This document shows, piece by piece, positions 47,201-54,062 of a DNA stretch of 64,000 bases. Within the stretch, counting starts at the first letter, position 1, and the number at the start of each line of letters is the position of its first letter. This DNA comes from Streptosporangium sp040640155 (lineage in GTDB: Bacteria; Actinomycetota; Actinomycetes; Streptosporangiales; Streptosporangiaceae): assembly GCF_040640155.1 (NCBI RefSeq), contig NZ_JBFABE010000003.1, forward strand, positions 226,639 through 290,638, written 5' to 3'. The notes under the pieces were generated by a model. It ran no database searches and was not told the origin of the DNA. It saw only the letters and a program-made list of their open reading frames with translations. Both the position numbers and the translations under genes were made by a program.

Positions 47201-50031
47201 TTGACGGAGAAGGAGAAGACGCCCCCCAGCGTCGGGGTGCCCGACAGCACGCCGGTCGAGGTGTTCAGGGTCAGACCCGGCGGCAGGCTGCCCGCCGTGA
47301 TCGACCATACGTATGGCGCGGTGCCGCCGGTGACGGTCAGCGGGATGCTGTAGGGGATGCTCACCTCGCCGTTGGGCGGCGCCGGGAACGTCAGCACCGG
47401 TGGCGGCGCGATGACGAGGGTGACCGCCCGGGTGGTGCTCACATTGCTCGCGTCCGTCACCTGGGCGGTGAAGGAGTAGCTGCCTCCGGCCGTCGGGGTG
47501 CCCGACAGCACGCCGGTCGAGGTGTTCAGGGTCAGGCCCGGCGGCAGGCTGCCCGCGCTCACCGACCACACGTACGGCGCCGTACCACCGGTGACCGTCA
47601 GCGGGACGCCGTAGGCGACGTTCACCTCTCCCGCCGGCGGCGCGGCGAAGGTGAAGGCGGGCGCGGCGTTGGGGACGACGGCGGCGGAGGGCAGGGACGC
47701 CGGCCCCGGGCCCGCCGCGTTCACGGCGGTGACGGTGAACGTGTACGAGGTGCCGGGGGTCAGGTCGACGACCCGCTGGGTGGTCGCGGTGCCGGGGAAC
47801 GTCTGGGTGGGCTGCGCGACGCCGCCGATGTAGGGCGTGACGACGTAGCTCGTGATGGCGCTGCCGTTGGCCGCCGGCGCGGTCCAGGTGAGGTTCGCCG
47901 AGGAGGTTCCCGCGGTGGCCGCGGTGATGGTGGGCCGGCCGGGGACGGCGTAGGGGACGACCGCGTTCGACGCCGGGCTGGGCGAGCCGGTGCCGACTGC
48001 GTTCACCGCGGTGACGGTGAACGTGTAGGTCGCCCCGGCGGTCAGCCCGGTCAGCGTCCTGCTGGTGGCCGAGGCGTCGAAGGACACCGGGGTCTGGGCC
48101 ACACCGTTGCGGATCGGGGTCACGATGTAGCCGGTGAGGGCGCTGCCGTTGCTCGCCGGCGCGGTCCAGCTCACCGTCGCGCTCGTCGTCCCGGCCACCG
48201 CCGTGGGCGCGACGGGCGTCCCGGGGACGGAAGTGTAGGTGTAGACGGCCTGCGCGTCCAGCCCCTCGGTGACGACGTTGACGTTCACCGCGGCGGCCGA
48301 GGACCTGGCGGGCATGGAGGGGATGGTCAGGGTGCCGTCGCCGTTGGTGACGAAGCAGCCGACGGTGACCCCCGAGGGGCACGGCAGCAGGACGACCGGG
48401 GTACCCGCCTGCTGCTGGGCGGTGGTGCCGATCTCGATGGCGGTGGCGTTGGCGATGTTCGTACCGCTCACGATCACCGTGTCACCGCCGGAGACCGTGC
48501 CCGAGGTCGAGCTCAGGGAGATGCCGCCGGGCGTCGCCGGCAGTGTGCCGACGGTCGTCGTCGCCAGGTAGGCCGGATTGCCGTCGCTGGACGACGCGGT
48601 GACCACGGTCCCGCTCTGGATCTGCGCCGACGTGACGCCGGTCCCTGTGACGATGCCCACCACGGTGAGCGGCGGTAACGTCGTCCCACCCGCGAACGGC
48701 GTGGCGAAGTTCGTGCAGGTGATCGAGCGCGACGACGGCGCCGAGCAGACCCACCCGGTGCCGTACGCCCCCACGGGCACCGTTCCGGCGGGCAGGGTCT
48801 GGGTGATCGTGATGGGCGTGGTCTCAGCGAGACCCGCCGCGACACCCGCGACGACGCTGTAGGTCACGGGATCGCCCGGCTGCAACGTCGCGGCGGTGTA
48901 ACCGGTCTGGGCGACGGTCAGCTCGGGAACCGCGCTGATCGTGGCGACCCTGGCGTTGTCGACCTCGTGGAAGTCGGTGATGGCGCCGGTGGAGGCCACC
49001 CAGCCGAACGCCAGCTGCCGGGGGATCCCGGCCGAGGTCAGCCAGCTCGCCGGGAACAGGCTCGTGGAGACCGCTGGGAGGGTGCCGGTCAGCGTCCTGG
49101 ACGTACCGTTCACCAGGGTGGTTATCACTCGGTAGCTGTTGGCCGGGATGGCCATGCCCGCGGCGGTGGTGAGAACCGTGTTGGTGGGGTTGATACCGAC
49201 CTGGACCGGGACGGGCGTGCGGGCGGTCGATCTCAGCCCGAGAGCGGAGGCGCTCGTCGAGGTGGCCGTGCTGTTGACCGCGCAGTATCCGACGGTGCCG
49301 TTGCCCGGCCCTCGGATGACGACCTGGCCGGGCACCCGGACGCTGCCCGTCCCGATGTAGGCGGGGTTCGTGCAACCGCTCCCCTGGTAGGCGCTGTTGC
49401 TGAAGTTTCCGTACACGTCGAAGCCGATGCCGAGATAGCCGTACGCCAGGCCGGGGAGGGAGGAGAACGAGGTATAGCCGAGCGCACCGCCCGACTGGCC
49501 GATGTTGGCCGGAGGCGTGGACGTGGCGGGGTTCACCGCGGCCAGGACGAAGGTCATACCGTCGGCCGCCGTCCCGCCGTACTGGTAGGTGGTGAACGTC
49601 ACGTCCAGCCCCTGCGAGGTCGGCACGCTGGCGGCGCCGAGGAGCCCGCCGACCTTGGTGGTGGTCGCGTCCGTCAGGCGCAGCTTGCCCGAGCCCTGGT
49701 TGTCCCGGTTGTTGCCGCAGGTGTGCAGGGCACCCGTACCGTGGTTGCCCGAGGCGGTCAGGCACGCCGTGTTCGTGCCGCCGCTCGGCAGCGCGGGCAG
49801 CACCACGGCGCCGAGCCCGTTGGGCGTGTTGTTGTGGAAGGGCTGGTCGAACACGATCGTGCCGGCCGCCGACGCGGCCGTGGGAGCCTTCCCGTTCAGC
49901 ACTCCGGTGGCCATGACCAGGACGAGGGCTCCGGCGAGGGCCCGCCGTCGGCGCGACGACCGTCCCCGCGAGGTGTCCACCGGCCGATCGTGCCCGCCGC
50001 GCACCCCCGACGGGTGCGGGACCGCGCTCAC
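38293..50031 (-). CDS. Giant secreted surface protein: lectin-like, TIG, FN3, Ig-like and 21 DUF11-like repeats
   Basis: A 3912-residue exported protein. An Arg-rich N-region and a hydrophobic core lead to a signal cleavage site near residue 54. Domains in order: L-type lectin-like (about 55-360), a DUF11-like linker (366-490), IPT/TIG (500-600), two FN3 domains (602-788), three Ig-like He_PIG modules (789-1048), 21 tandem DUF11-like repeats of about 130 residues (1049-3780) and a C-terminal beta domain (3781-3912). It has no LPXTG motif, membrane helix or wall-binding repeat at the C-terminus, so the means of retention is unclear. Carbohydrate binding through the lectin domain and an extended stalk are inferred. 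The GTG start has no clear ribosome binding site; GTG 49980 is an alternative. Confidence 0.88.
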   Translation of the reverse strand: MSAVPHPSGVRGGHDRPVDTSRGRSSRRRRALAGALVLVMATGVLNGKAPTAASAAGTIVFDQPFHNNTPNGLGAVVLPALPSGGTNTACLTASGNHGTGALHTCGNNRDNQGSGKLRLTDATTTKVGGLLGAASVPTSQGLDVTFTTYQYGGTAADGMTFVLAAVNPATSTPPANIGQSGGALGYTSFSSLPGLAYGYLGIGFDVYGNFSNSAYQGSGCTNPAYIGTGSVRVPGQVVIRGPGNGTVGYCAVNSTATSTSASALGLRSTARTPVPVQVGINPTNTVLTTAAGMAIPANSYRVITTLVNGTSRTLTGTLPAVSTSLFPASWLTSAGIPRQLAFGWVASTGAITDFHEVDNARVATISAVPELTVAQTGYTAATLQPGDPVTYSVVAGVAAGLAETTPITITQTLPAGTVPVGAYGTGWVCSAPSSRSITCTNFATPFAGGTTLPPLTVVGIVTGTGVTSAQIQSGTVVTASSSDGNPAYLATTTVGTLPATPGGISLSSTSGTVSGGDTVIVSGTNIANATAIEIGTTAQQQAGTPVVLLPCPSGVTVGCFVTNGDGTLTIPSMPARSSAAAVNVNVVTEGLDAQAVYTYTSVPGTPVAPTAVAGTTSATVSWTAPASNGSALTGYIVTPIRNGVAQTPVSFDASATSRTLTGLTAGATYTFTVTAVNAVGTGSPSPASNAVVPYAVPGRPTITAATAGTSSANLTWTAPAANGSAITSYVVTPYIGGVAQPTQTFPGTATTQRVVDLTPGTSYTFTVTAVNAAGPGPASLPSAAVVPNAAPAFTFAAPPAGEVNVAYGVPLTVTGGTAPYVWSVSAGSLPPGLTLNTSTGVLSGTPTAGGSYSFTAQVTDASNVSTTRAVTLVIAPPPVLTFPAPPNGEVSIPYSIPLTVTGGTAPYVWSITAGSLPPGLTLNTSTGVLSGTPTLGGVFSFSVKVVDAFNQSDTRTVSVTIAALPTFTFAAPPPGQVGVAYSVPLTISGGVAPYTWSVSAGSLPPGLTLNASTGVLSGTPTAPGTSTVTFRVVDGGGLADTRSATLVITAGALVMVKTASASSAAPGGTVNYTITVNNTGTVAFTGATLNDPLAGVLDDATYNGDATASGGSVSLAGQTLTWTGNVAAGATVTITYSVTVNNPDTGNKVLANAVTSSTIGSTCPAGGVDTRCAATVTVSGLSIVKVANVSTATPGGSIGYTVTVTNNGQTPYTGATFVDALAGLLDDAVYNADATATAGTLSYTSPNLTWTGNLAPGASATIVYSATVKTPDTGDRTVSNTISSTTPGSTCPPGNLGPQCSATVTVLIPGLTITSMADVATTTPGSVVNYTFTFSNTGQTPYTGAGVTVSLLGLLDDATGIGEPTATSGTVVVNPDGTATWTGDLAVGAIATVTVSVTVNDPDTGDRVLRTFAVSSVPGSTCPVVGGASAPGCFSVITILVPALTITKAADTATTTPGSTVNYTVTVTNSGQTAYTGATFADALAGVLDDATYNANAAATSGSVGFAGSTLTWAGDLAVGASATITYSVTVANPGTGNKTLTNALTSATTGGNCPPGGSDARCSSSVTVLVPQLTMSVTTPSSTTTPGGVVAYTLTMVNTGQTPYVGISATFTGADVFDDATYNGDIVTSTGSVDVTPDGSLLWTGDIAIGATVTITGSATVNDPDTGDKVMRSSFTSAAPGSTCPVVGATAPGCFSVVTVLVPALTITNTADTQTTVPGGTITYTTTVTNTGQTPYSGAQVVNQLALVLNDAAYNGDATATSGAVGLTGSDLTWTGDLAVGASTTITYSVTVDDPYLGDRVTRNVAVSSTPGSTCPAGGTDPACVSTVAVLVPELTIAASADTATTAPGATVDYTVTVTNSGQTPYAGAAVTDLLAEVLDDAAYNGDATATSGAVGLTGSDLTWTGDLAVGASATITYSVTVDTLDTGDALLSSTAVSSTTGSNCPAGGTDPRCTVQVAVARLVLEQSYTQTGATPGSTITLNATFTNTGQVPYTGISVSAPTAGTLDDAIPNGDQTASSGTLVLNATSLTWTGNIPVGGVVTVTGTLMLKNPPTGDRTVTGTLVSAAPGNNCPSGGTDPRCTATLDVLVPGLTITKTADRAVTVQGGTVGYTITVVNSGQAPYTGATFTDPLAGVLDDAVYNADATATTGTVSYAGSTLTWTGNLAVGASATIAYTVTVRNPDPGDKAMINTISSPTTGVNCTPASGDTRCTSTVAVLVPTLRITKTSNPTTAVPGTTITYTIVATNTGPLPYTGATFTDALAGVLDDAVYNADATATSGTVGLTGSDLIWTGNLAPGASATVSYTATVDNPATGDLNVVNAVTSTTPGNNCPAGGTDLRCVDSVPITDATTLTFDKVASAPSAARGETVTYTVTISNSGLTPYVDATFTDALAGVLDDATYNGDAEADIGDVTYDAPEVTWTGTVPAEGSATVTYSVTVNTPASGDGILTNTLVSDSVGENCEAGSTDPRCTETVTVASLAIVTSSDKPAYLPGDVIHYTTVITNTGQTPYFGIGILFRGIEGADDAVANGDQTATSGTLTLSLGGVTGLTWTGDVPVGGSVTLTGSLTVNDPDLGDKLITLTTLSTVQGSSCPVVTAPGCTNTVTVLTPGLTITKVADRSVVVPGGPVAYTITIANTGDSVYTGAVVTDAMASVLDKATYNGDAAATSGVVGLAGTTLTWTGDLAVGATSTVTYSVTTTDPATGDKLLANQVASGEAGSTCPPSSTNTACRASVLVLTPILTIVKTPGATSATPGATVAYTITATNTGQVPFAAATFTDALAGVLDDAAYDANASATTGSVTFTSPDLTWTGALNPGQSATITYSVTVANPGTGDERLTNAVTSATSGSICPSGGTDPRCSSDVPISRVTITNVADVTTAVPAQVVNYTVTVANTGQTPYVDLVVDGLLIGAVDDAVYNGDGAVSAGSFILVPQNRAVKWALPLAVGATATATFSMTVLNPDPGNKVMTSLATSPNSGTNCPVGSADPACTSTVTVLTPALDVSKSANRTTITPGGTITYTITVANTGQTPYTGATATDSLAEVLTDATYNGDASATSGTVVLTGSNLVWTGDLAIGATATITYSVTVLNPDPGDKLINNRVSSDTPGSTCPSTGTVAACTTLVTVLVPALTIVKTANAVTATPGGTVGYTITATNSGQTAYTGVTVTDPLAGVLDDAAYNGDATATTGTVGLAGQTLAWTGDLAIGATVTIGYSVTVNTPDTGDRLLANTAASSAPGSTCPVGGSVPACTSAVTVLLPGLTTSIAADRVTTTPGGVTRFTITIANTGQTPYSGASVVNSLAGVLDVATYDDDATASTGAIDVAGQTLTWTGDLTVGATETVTYTVRAADPNTGDTSMTSAISSSVPGSTCPAGGTDPACSVTVTVLIPALSIAMTADTATTTPGGTVGYTITLTNTGQTDYDGASAVAALDGLFPDTVYNNDASASTGVFDYTAPKLTWAGSLAVGASTTITYSVTVKDPDPGDKALTSGVSSTAPGSTCPVGGDDPACTTFVRVLIPQLTITQTADAGTVVAGEAVHYTVTLVNTGEIAYPGAAFTVPLAGVLDDAVYAGGATATAGTVTYAAGTLSWIGALPTGETATITYSVVTIEPPPGDKLLTATVGSTTAGATCPEGGDDPRCTTTVTVLNPGLAVTKTADSSGVVVGGATVRYTITATNTGEAPYTEAAFTDALAGVLDDAVYAGDAAATVGTVTYAGGVLTWSGALPVAASAVVTFSVLVTRGGTGDAILDNRVTSTTAGSTCPVAGTDPGCSVQTAVAATSITLNDLDEAFTLRGTPNSTVTVDQAVTMTVITNNFDGYVVTVRAVTPAFTSNQPGNDVTIPIGNLRVREHGTSVFLPLSSTVPTLVHEQPVPSAPDGDAIGNDFEADIPFVPVGTYSATLTYAVTAR
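38690..46887 (-). repeat. 21 tandem DUF11-like coding repeats, about 390 bp each
   Basis: Each unit encodes about 130 residues built on one pattern: TPGxTVxYTxTVTNTGQTPYTG, then LAGVLDDAxYNGDATATSG, LTWTGDLAVGA, TITYSVTVxxPDTGDK and a closing Cys pair as in GSTCPxGGTDPxC. Every one of the 21 units keeps both Cys. Most units belong to one subtype; units 3 and 5 carry an NPDG or TPDG loop, and units 8 and 12 have a NGDQTA loop. Confidence 0.9.
44297..44772 (-). repeat. Perfect 86-bp duplication between DUF11 repeats 6 and 7
   Basis: Bases 44297-44382 are identical to 44687-44772, exactly one repeat (390 bp) apart, while the flanks of the two repeats differ. This indicates recent duplication or gene conversion. 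Confidence 0.9.
46974..47562 (-). repeat. Three near-identical 65-bp blocks in the Ig-like modules
   Basis: Blocks near 46974-47037, 47231-47300 and 47495-47562 share almost all bases and encode the SLPPGLTLNxSTGVLSGTPT segment of the three He_PIG modules. Confidence 0.85.
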
Positions 50032-50404
50032 CGTGACCGGCGGACGCCCGCGGAACCGGTCCTTCCGGACCGGTCGGAGGCGCCGCCGGGAACGGCGAGG
50101 AACGGCGGCATGGCGCGGCCCCCCTCCGGTCGATCGTGACGTCGGCTGCCGTGCACCGTGCGGGACGTCGGGGCGACCGAGGTGACCGGGTGGTCATCGG
50201 ATGCGAGGTCGTCCGGCGCGATACGCGCGTTTGACAGGAAAACACTGGGCAGTCACCGAAAGTGTCCGATCGAACGCGGAAAGCGTCAAACACCGCTGAC
50301 TCTGGCGTGGATGCAGACAAAAGCACACAGAGGGCATCGCAAAGCGGCCGCCCCCGAGAGAGCTCAGGGCTGTGAGGGGGCTCAGGGCCGTGAGGGGACC
50401 GAAA
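50032..50404 (-). promoter_or_regulatory. Upstream region of the giant surface-protein gene
   Basis: No gene is supported in this stretch. 50032-50200 is GC-rich; 50200-50340 is distinctly AT-richer and probably holds the promoter. On the minus strand TTGACG (50284-50289), 17 bases and GACACT (50261-50266) form a candidate promoter, implying a leader of about 220 bases. A tandem pair of 18-bp units (50362-50379 and 50380-50397, one mismatch) lies next to the glmM terminator. Confidence 0.45.
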
Positions 50405-50450
50405 CGACGGAGCACGGCCCGCACGCAGAGGTGCGGGCCGTGCTCCGTCG
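50405..50450 (-). terminator. Strong terminator of glmM
   Basis: A perfect 20-bp stem (50405-50424 with 50431-50450) closes a 6-base loop. On the minus strand it is followed by TTTCGG. It ends three bases beyond the glmM stop and separates glmM from the giant gene. Confidence 0.92.
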
Positions 50451-50452
50451 GT

Positions 50453-51805
50453 TCAGACGCAGGCCGTACGGACGACGTCGGCCAGGCGGCCGGCCAGCGA
50501 CTCGGCCTGCTCGGCCGAGGCCGCCTCGACCATGACGCGGATCATCGGCTCGGTGCCGCTCGGCCGGATCAGGACCCGGCCGGTCTCGCCCAGCTCCGAC
50601 TCGGCGGCCGTGACCGCCGCGGACAGCTCCGGGACCGAGGCCTTGGTCCGGTCCACGCCCTTGACGTTCACCAGCACCTGCGGCAGCCGGGTCATCACCG
50701 AGGCCAGCTCCGCCAGCGGCCGCTTCTGCCGCGCCACCACCGCCAGCAGGTGCAGCGAGGTCAGCAGGCCGTCACCGGTGGTGGCGTGGTCGAGCAGCAG
50801 GACGTGCCCGGACTGCTCCCCGCCCAGGTTGTAGCCCCCGGCCCTCATGGCCTCCAGGACGTAGCGGTCGCCCACGGCGGTCTCGACGACGTCGACACCG
50901 GCGTTCTTGAGCGCGATCTTGAAACCCAGGTTGGACATGACCGTGGCCACCACGGTGTCACCGGACAGCGTGCCCTCGGCGTGCATGGCCATGGCCAGCA
51001 CCGCCATGATCTGGTCGCCGTCGACGATCTCACCGGTGTGCGACACCGCCAGGCAGCGGTCGGCGTCACCGTCGTAGGCGATCCCGACATCGGCGTTGCG
51101 GGAGACCACGATCTGCCGGAGCTTGTCCATGTGGGTGGAGCCGACGCCCGCGTTGATGTTGAGGCCGTCGGGGCGCACCCCGATCGTCTCCACGGTCGCT
51201 CCGGCCCGCCGCAGCGCCTCGGGGGCCACCATGTGGGCGGCTCCGTGGGCGCAGTCGAGGACCACGCTGAGACCGTCGAGACGGACGTCCACGGTGGACA
51301 GCACGTGCGACACGTAACGGTCGGCCTCGTCGTGCGCCTCGCGCACGCGGCCGACCGAGGCGCCGACAGGGCGCTCCCACTTCTCGCCGAGCCGCTGCTC
51401 GATCTCGTTCTCCACCGCGTCGGGCAGCTTGTACCCGCCACGGGTGAGGAACTTGATCCCGTTGTCGGGAGCGGGATTGTGGGAGGCGGAGATCATCACG
51501 CCCATGTCGGCTTCGAGAGCCGTGGTCAGGTAGGCGACCGCCGGGGTGGGCAGCACGCCGAGCCGGAGAACGTCCACGCCGGACGACGCGAGGCCGGCGA
51601 CCACCGCGGCCTCCAGGAATTCTCCCGAGGCACGGGGGTCCCGGCCCACGACGGCGACGGGACGGCTCTGCCGCCCGCCGCCGTCGAACGCGCCGGCATC
51701 GCCGAGGACATGGGCCGCGGCCACGGACAGGTCCATGGCGAGCTCGGCCGTGAGGTCGCGACCGGCGACCCCACGTACCCCGTCGGTGCCGAAGAGGCGA
51801 CCCAA
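50453..51805 (-). CDS. glmM: Phosphoglucosamine mutase
   Basis: A 450-residue enzyme converting GlcN-6-P to GlcN-1-P, the step after GlmS. The start is TTG at 51805, one base after the rpsI stop, because the protein then begins MGRLFGTDGVRG as in the family; longer readings would enter rpsI. The phosphoserine loop is ISASHNP (about residue 100), the metal loop DGDADRC (about 243) and the sugar-binding GEQSGH (about 325); RPSGTEP near 410 binds phosphate. It is translationally coupled to rpsI. Confidence 0.95.
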   Translation of the reverse strand: MGRLFGTDGVRGVAGRDLTAELAMDLSVAAAHVLGDAGAFDGGGRQSRPVAVVGRDPRASGEFLEAAVVAGLASSGVDVLRLGVLPTPAVAYLTTALEADMGVMISASHNPAPDNGIKFLTRGGYKLPDAVENEIEQRLGEKWERPVGASVGRVREAHDEADRYVSHVLSTVDVRLDGLSVVLDCAHGAAHMVAPEALRRAGATVETIGVRPDGLNINAGVGSTHMDKLRQIVVSRNADVGIAYDGDADRCLAVSHTGEIVDGDQIMAVLAMAMHAEGTLSGDTVVATVMSNLGFKIALKNAGVDVVETAVGDRYVLEAMRAGGYNLGGEQSGHVLLLDHATTGDGLLTSLHLLAVVARQKRPLAELASVMTRLPQVLVNVKGVDRTKASVPELSAAVTAAESELGETGRVLIRPSGTEPMIRVMVEAASAEQAESLAGRLADVVRTACV

Positions 51806-51806
51806 C

Positions 51807-52331
51807 TTAACGCTTGCTGTACTGGGGGGCCTTGCGGGCCTTCTTGAGACCGTACTTCTTGCGCTCGGTGGCGCGGGCGTCACGGGTCAGGAAGCCGGCC
51901 TTCTTCAGCGGCGCCCGGTTGACCTCGACGTCCAGCGCGGTCAGCGCGCGGGACAGGCCCATGCGCAGGGCGCCGGCCTGGCCGGTGACGCCGCCGCCGT
52001 TGATGCGGGCGATGACGTCGAACTGCTCCTCGGCACCGAGCACCACGAAGGGCTCGTTGACGATCTGCTGGTGGACCTTGTTCGGGAAGTAGTTCTCCAG
52101 CGTGCGACCGTTGATGGTCCACTTGCCGGTGCCCGGCACGATGCGCACCCGGGCGACGGATTCCTTGCGGCGGCCCGTGCCGTAGGAGTTGCCGGTGGTG
52201 ATGGGCTTGCGGACGGCGGCGTCAGTGCCGCCGGCAGTGGACTCGGAGGTGTACTCGGAGGGGAACTCCTCCGCGGAGTACGCTTCCTGATCGCCCTCGA
52301 CGGGCGTCTCGACACCGGTGGGCTCAGCCAC
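51807..52331 (-). CDS. rpsI: 30S ribosomal protein S9
   Basis: A 174-residue S9. The conserved part starts near residue 47 (GTGRRKESVARVRI) and ends KKARKAPQYSKR, whose C-terminal Arg reaches the P-site tRNA. The acidic N-terminal extension of about 45 residues is a feature of actinobacterial S9. It is 66 bases downstream of rplM in the usual rplM-rpsI pair, with glmM following. Confidence 0.96.
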   Translation of the reverse strand: MAEPTGVETPVEGDQEAYSAEEFPSEYTSESTAGGTDAAVRKPITTGNSYGTGRRKESVARVRIVPGTGKWTINGRTLENYFPNKVHQQIVNEPFVVLGAEEQFDVIARINGGGVTGQAGALRMGLSRALTALDVEVNRAPLKKAGFLTRDARATERKKYGLKKARKAPQYSKR

Positions 52332-52397
52332 GGTTCTCCTCTAACTTTCCTACTCGGCGCCGGCCCTCGGCCGGCGCTTCTGGCGACGGGCTGGCGA

Positions 52398-52841
52398 CTA
52401 CTGGGCGATCTGGGTGAGCTCGAAGGGCACCGGCCGCTGCGCCTGGTGCGGGTGCTCGGAACCGGAGTAGACCTTGAGCTTCTTGATCATCTTCCGGCCC
52501 AGGGCGTTCTTCGGCAGCATGCCCTTCACGGCCTTCTCGACGGCACGGTCGGGACGCTTGTCCATCAGCTCGCCGTAGGTCATGGAGCGCAGCCCGCCCG
52601 GGTAGCCCGAGTGGCGGTAGGCCTTCTTCTGCTCAAGCTTGTTGCCGGTCAGCGCGATCTTGTCGGCGTTGATGACGATGACGAAGTCACCGGTGTCGAC
52701 ATGGTTGGCGAACGTCGGCTTGTGCTTACCGCGGAGCAGGATCGCGACGTGGCTGGCCAGCCGGCCGAGCACGATGTCGGTGGCGTCGATGATGTGCCAC
52801 TGACGCTCGACTTCGGCAGGCTTGGGTGTGTACGTGCGCAC
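52398..52841 (-). CDS. rplM: 50S ribosomal protein L13
   Basis: A 147-residue L13. GTG 52841 follows GAAGG and gives the family start MRTYTPKPAEVERQWHIIDA; further motifs are LGRLASHVAILLRGKHKP, YRHSGYPGGLRS and GMLPKN. It is the first gene of the rplM-rpsI-glmM run. Confidence 0.96.
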   Translation of the reverse strand: MRTYTPKPAEVERQWHIIDATDIVLGRLASHVAILLRGKHKPTFANHVDTGDFVIVINADKIALTGNKLEQKKAYRHSGYPGGLRSMTYGELMDKRPDRAVEKAVKGMLPKNALGRKMIKKLKVYSGSEHPHQAQRPVPFELTQIAQ

Positions 52842-53016
52842 GGTCGTATGCCTTCTTTGGTCGCGTCTTCGGCGCTGTCGGAGATGACAGCAACATGGTC
52901 GGTAGGTGCGGGCACACGACAGCCCGGACCTTCCGTCTCCAGGAAAAGAGGAGATGACGCCGGACGCGCCGCGTATCGGTCTGCAGAGGAGACCAATTCG
53001 CACACAACGAACTAGC

Positions 53017-53046
53017 AGGATACCGGTGCGGATGAGTGCCGGTCAA
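53017..53046 (-). promoter_or_regulatory. Promoter of rplM-rpsI-glmM
   Basis: On the minus strand TTGACC (53041-53046), an 18-bp spacer and TATCCT (53017-53022) make a strong vegetative promoter. The leader to rplM would be about 170 bases. The whole gap 52842-53277 (436 bp) otherwise holds GC-rich sequence and, near its right end, the AT-rich promoter region of the CAP-domain gene. Confidence 0.7.
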
Positions 53047-53277
53047 AACGACATGACTCCACGCCGGTACGCGAGCAGTCTACCGGGGTCCGGCCGGTGC
53101 CCGGAGCCGCCTCGCGGGAAACGGCGGACCGCTCCACCGGGCCGCCCGCGTCCGGTCCACCGGGCGGGGTGCGCCCGGTTCGCCGTACCGGCCGCGCCGT
53201 GTTCCACGGAATGGTTTTGATTCGTTCTCAATATTCCCTTCTTCCTCACCGCAAACATCCCTATCTTTGATAGCGGT

Positions 53278-54027
53278 ATGTGGCAGCTTCCTCACACCCG
53301 GCACACCCAGCGCGCGCGGTTGCGCCGCACGGGGGCGGTCGCGTGCCTGGCGGCCGTTCTGGTGATCGGTTTCCTCATCGGCCGCGGCAGCCGCGAGACC
53401 GAGGCCGCCGACCAGATCTACCTGGACAACACCGGCCCCAGAAGGGCCACCCCGACCGGCGGCGTGTCGGCGGGTCAGGCGGACGAGCAACGCGCCCCGC
53501 TGGCCCGGGCCGTCCGCCCCACCGCCTCCCAGGACCGGCGCCCGCGCCCCACGGGGAGCGCCACCCCGGCCGCCCGGCGTGCGGGCACCGGCGAGGACGG
53601 TCCCTCCCGCTACCTGCTCAACGGCGACGGCGTGGCCGTGCCGGCCCTCGGGGCGATGGAGCGGGAGGTCGTCCGCCTGATCAACGTCGAGCGCAGGCGG
53701 GCCGGGTGCGGGCCGCTCAGGACCGACAGGAGGCTGACGGCGTCGGCCAGGAGACACTCGGCCGGGATGGCCGCCCGGGGAGGGCTCTCGCACACCTCCC
53801 CCGGCGGCACCTCGCCCTGGGAGCGGATGGAGGCCGCCGGTTACCTTGACGGCGGCGCGGAGAACATCGGACGCGGCTACACCTCTCCCGACGAGGCCGT
53901 GCTCAACTGGATGAAGACCGCCGGCCACCGCCGCAACATCCTCAACTGCGAGCTCAGGGCCACCGGCGTCGGGGCCGTCCAGGGGGCCGACGGGCTCTGG
54001 TGGACCCAGGACTTCGGATACTCCTGA
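53278..54027 (+). CDS. Membrane-anchored CAP-domain (SCP/PR-1) protein
   Basis: A 249-residue protein. A membrane helix (about residues 18-37) anchors it N-terminus-in. A Pro/Arg/Thr-rich linker follows, then a CAP domain (about 125-249) with the conserved His/Glu sites in RRHSAGMAARGGLSHTSPGG, RMEAAGY, GAENIG and WMKTAGHRRNILN. Bacterial CAP proteins are extracellular and sometimes act on wall or lipids; the role here is unknown. No ribosome binding site is seen; TATCTT (53262-53267) ten bases upstream may be a -10 box. Confidence 0.88.
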   Translation: MWQLPHTRHTQRARLRRTGAVACLAAVLVIGFLIGRGSRETEAADQIYLDNTGPRRATPTGGVSAGQADEQRAPLARAVRPTASQDRRPRPTGSATPAARRAGTGEDGPSRYLLNGDGVAVPALGAMEREVVRLINVERRRAGCGPLRTDRRLTASARRHSAGMAARGGLSHTSPGGTSPWERMEAAGYLDGGAENIGRGYTSPDEAVLNWMKTAGHRRNILNCELRATGVGAVQGADGLWWTQDFGYS

Positions 54028-54050
54028 GGTTTCCGGCCCCGATACCGGGC

Positions 54051-54056
54051 TACGCT
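54051..54056 (+). promoter_or_regulatory. -10 box TACGCT (leaderless)
   Basis: TACGCT is followed by six bases and the ATG of the next gene, without a ribosome binding site. Confidence 0.45.
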
Positions 54057-54062
54057 CGGCGC

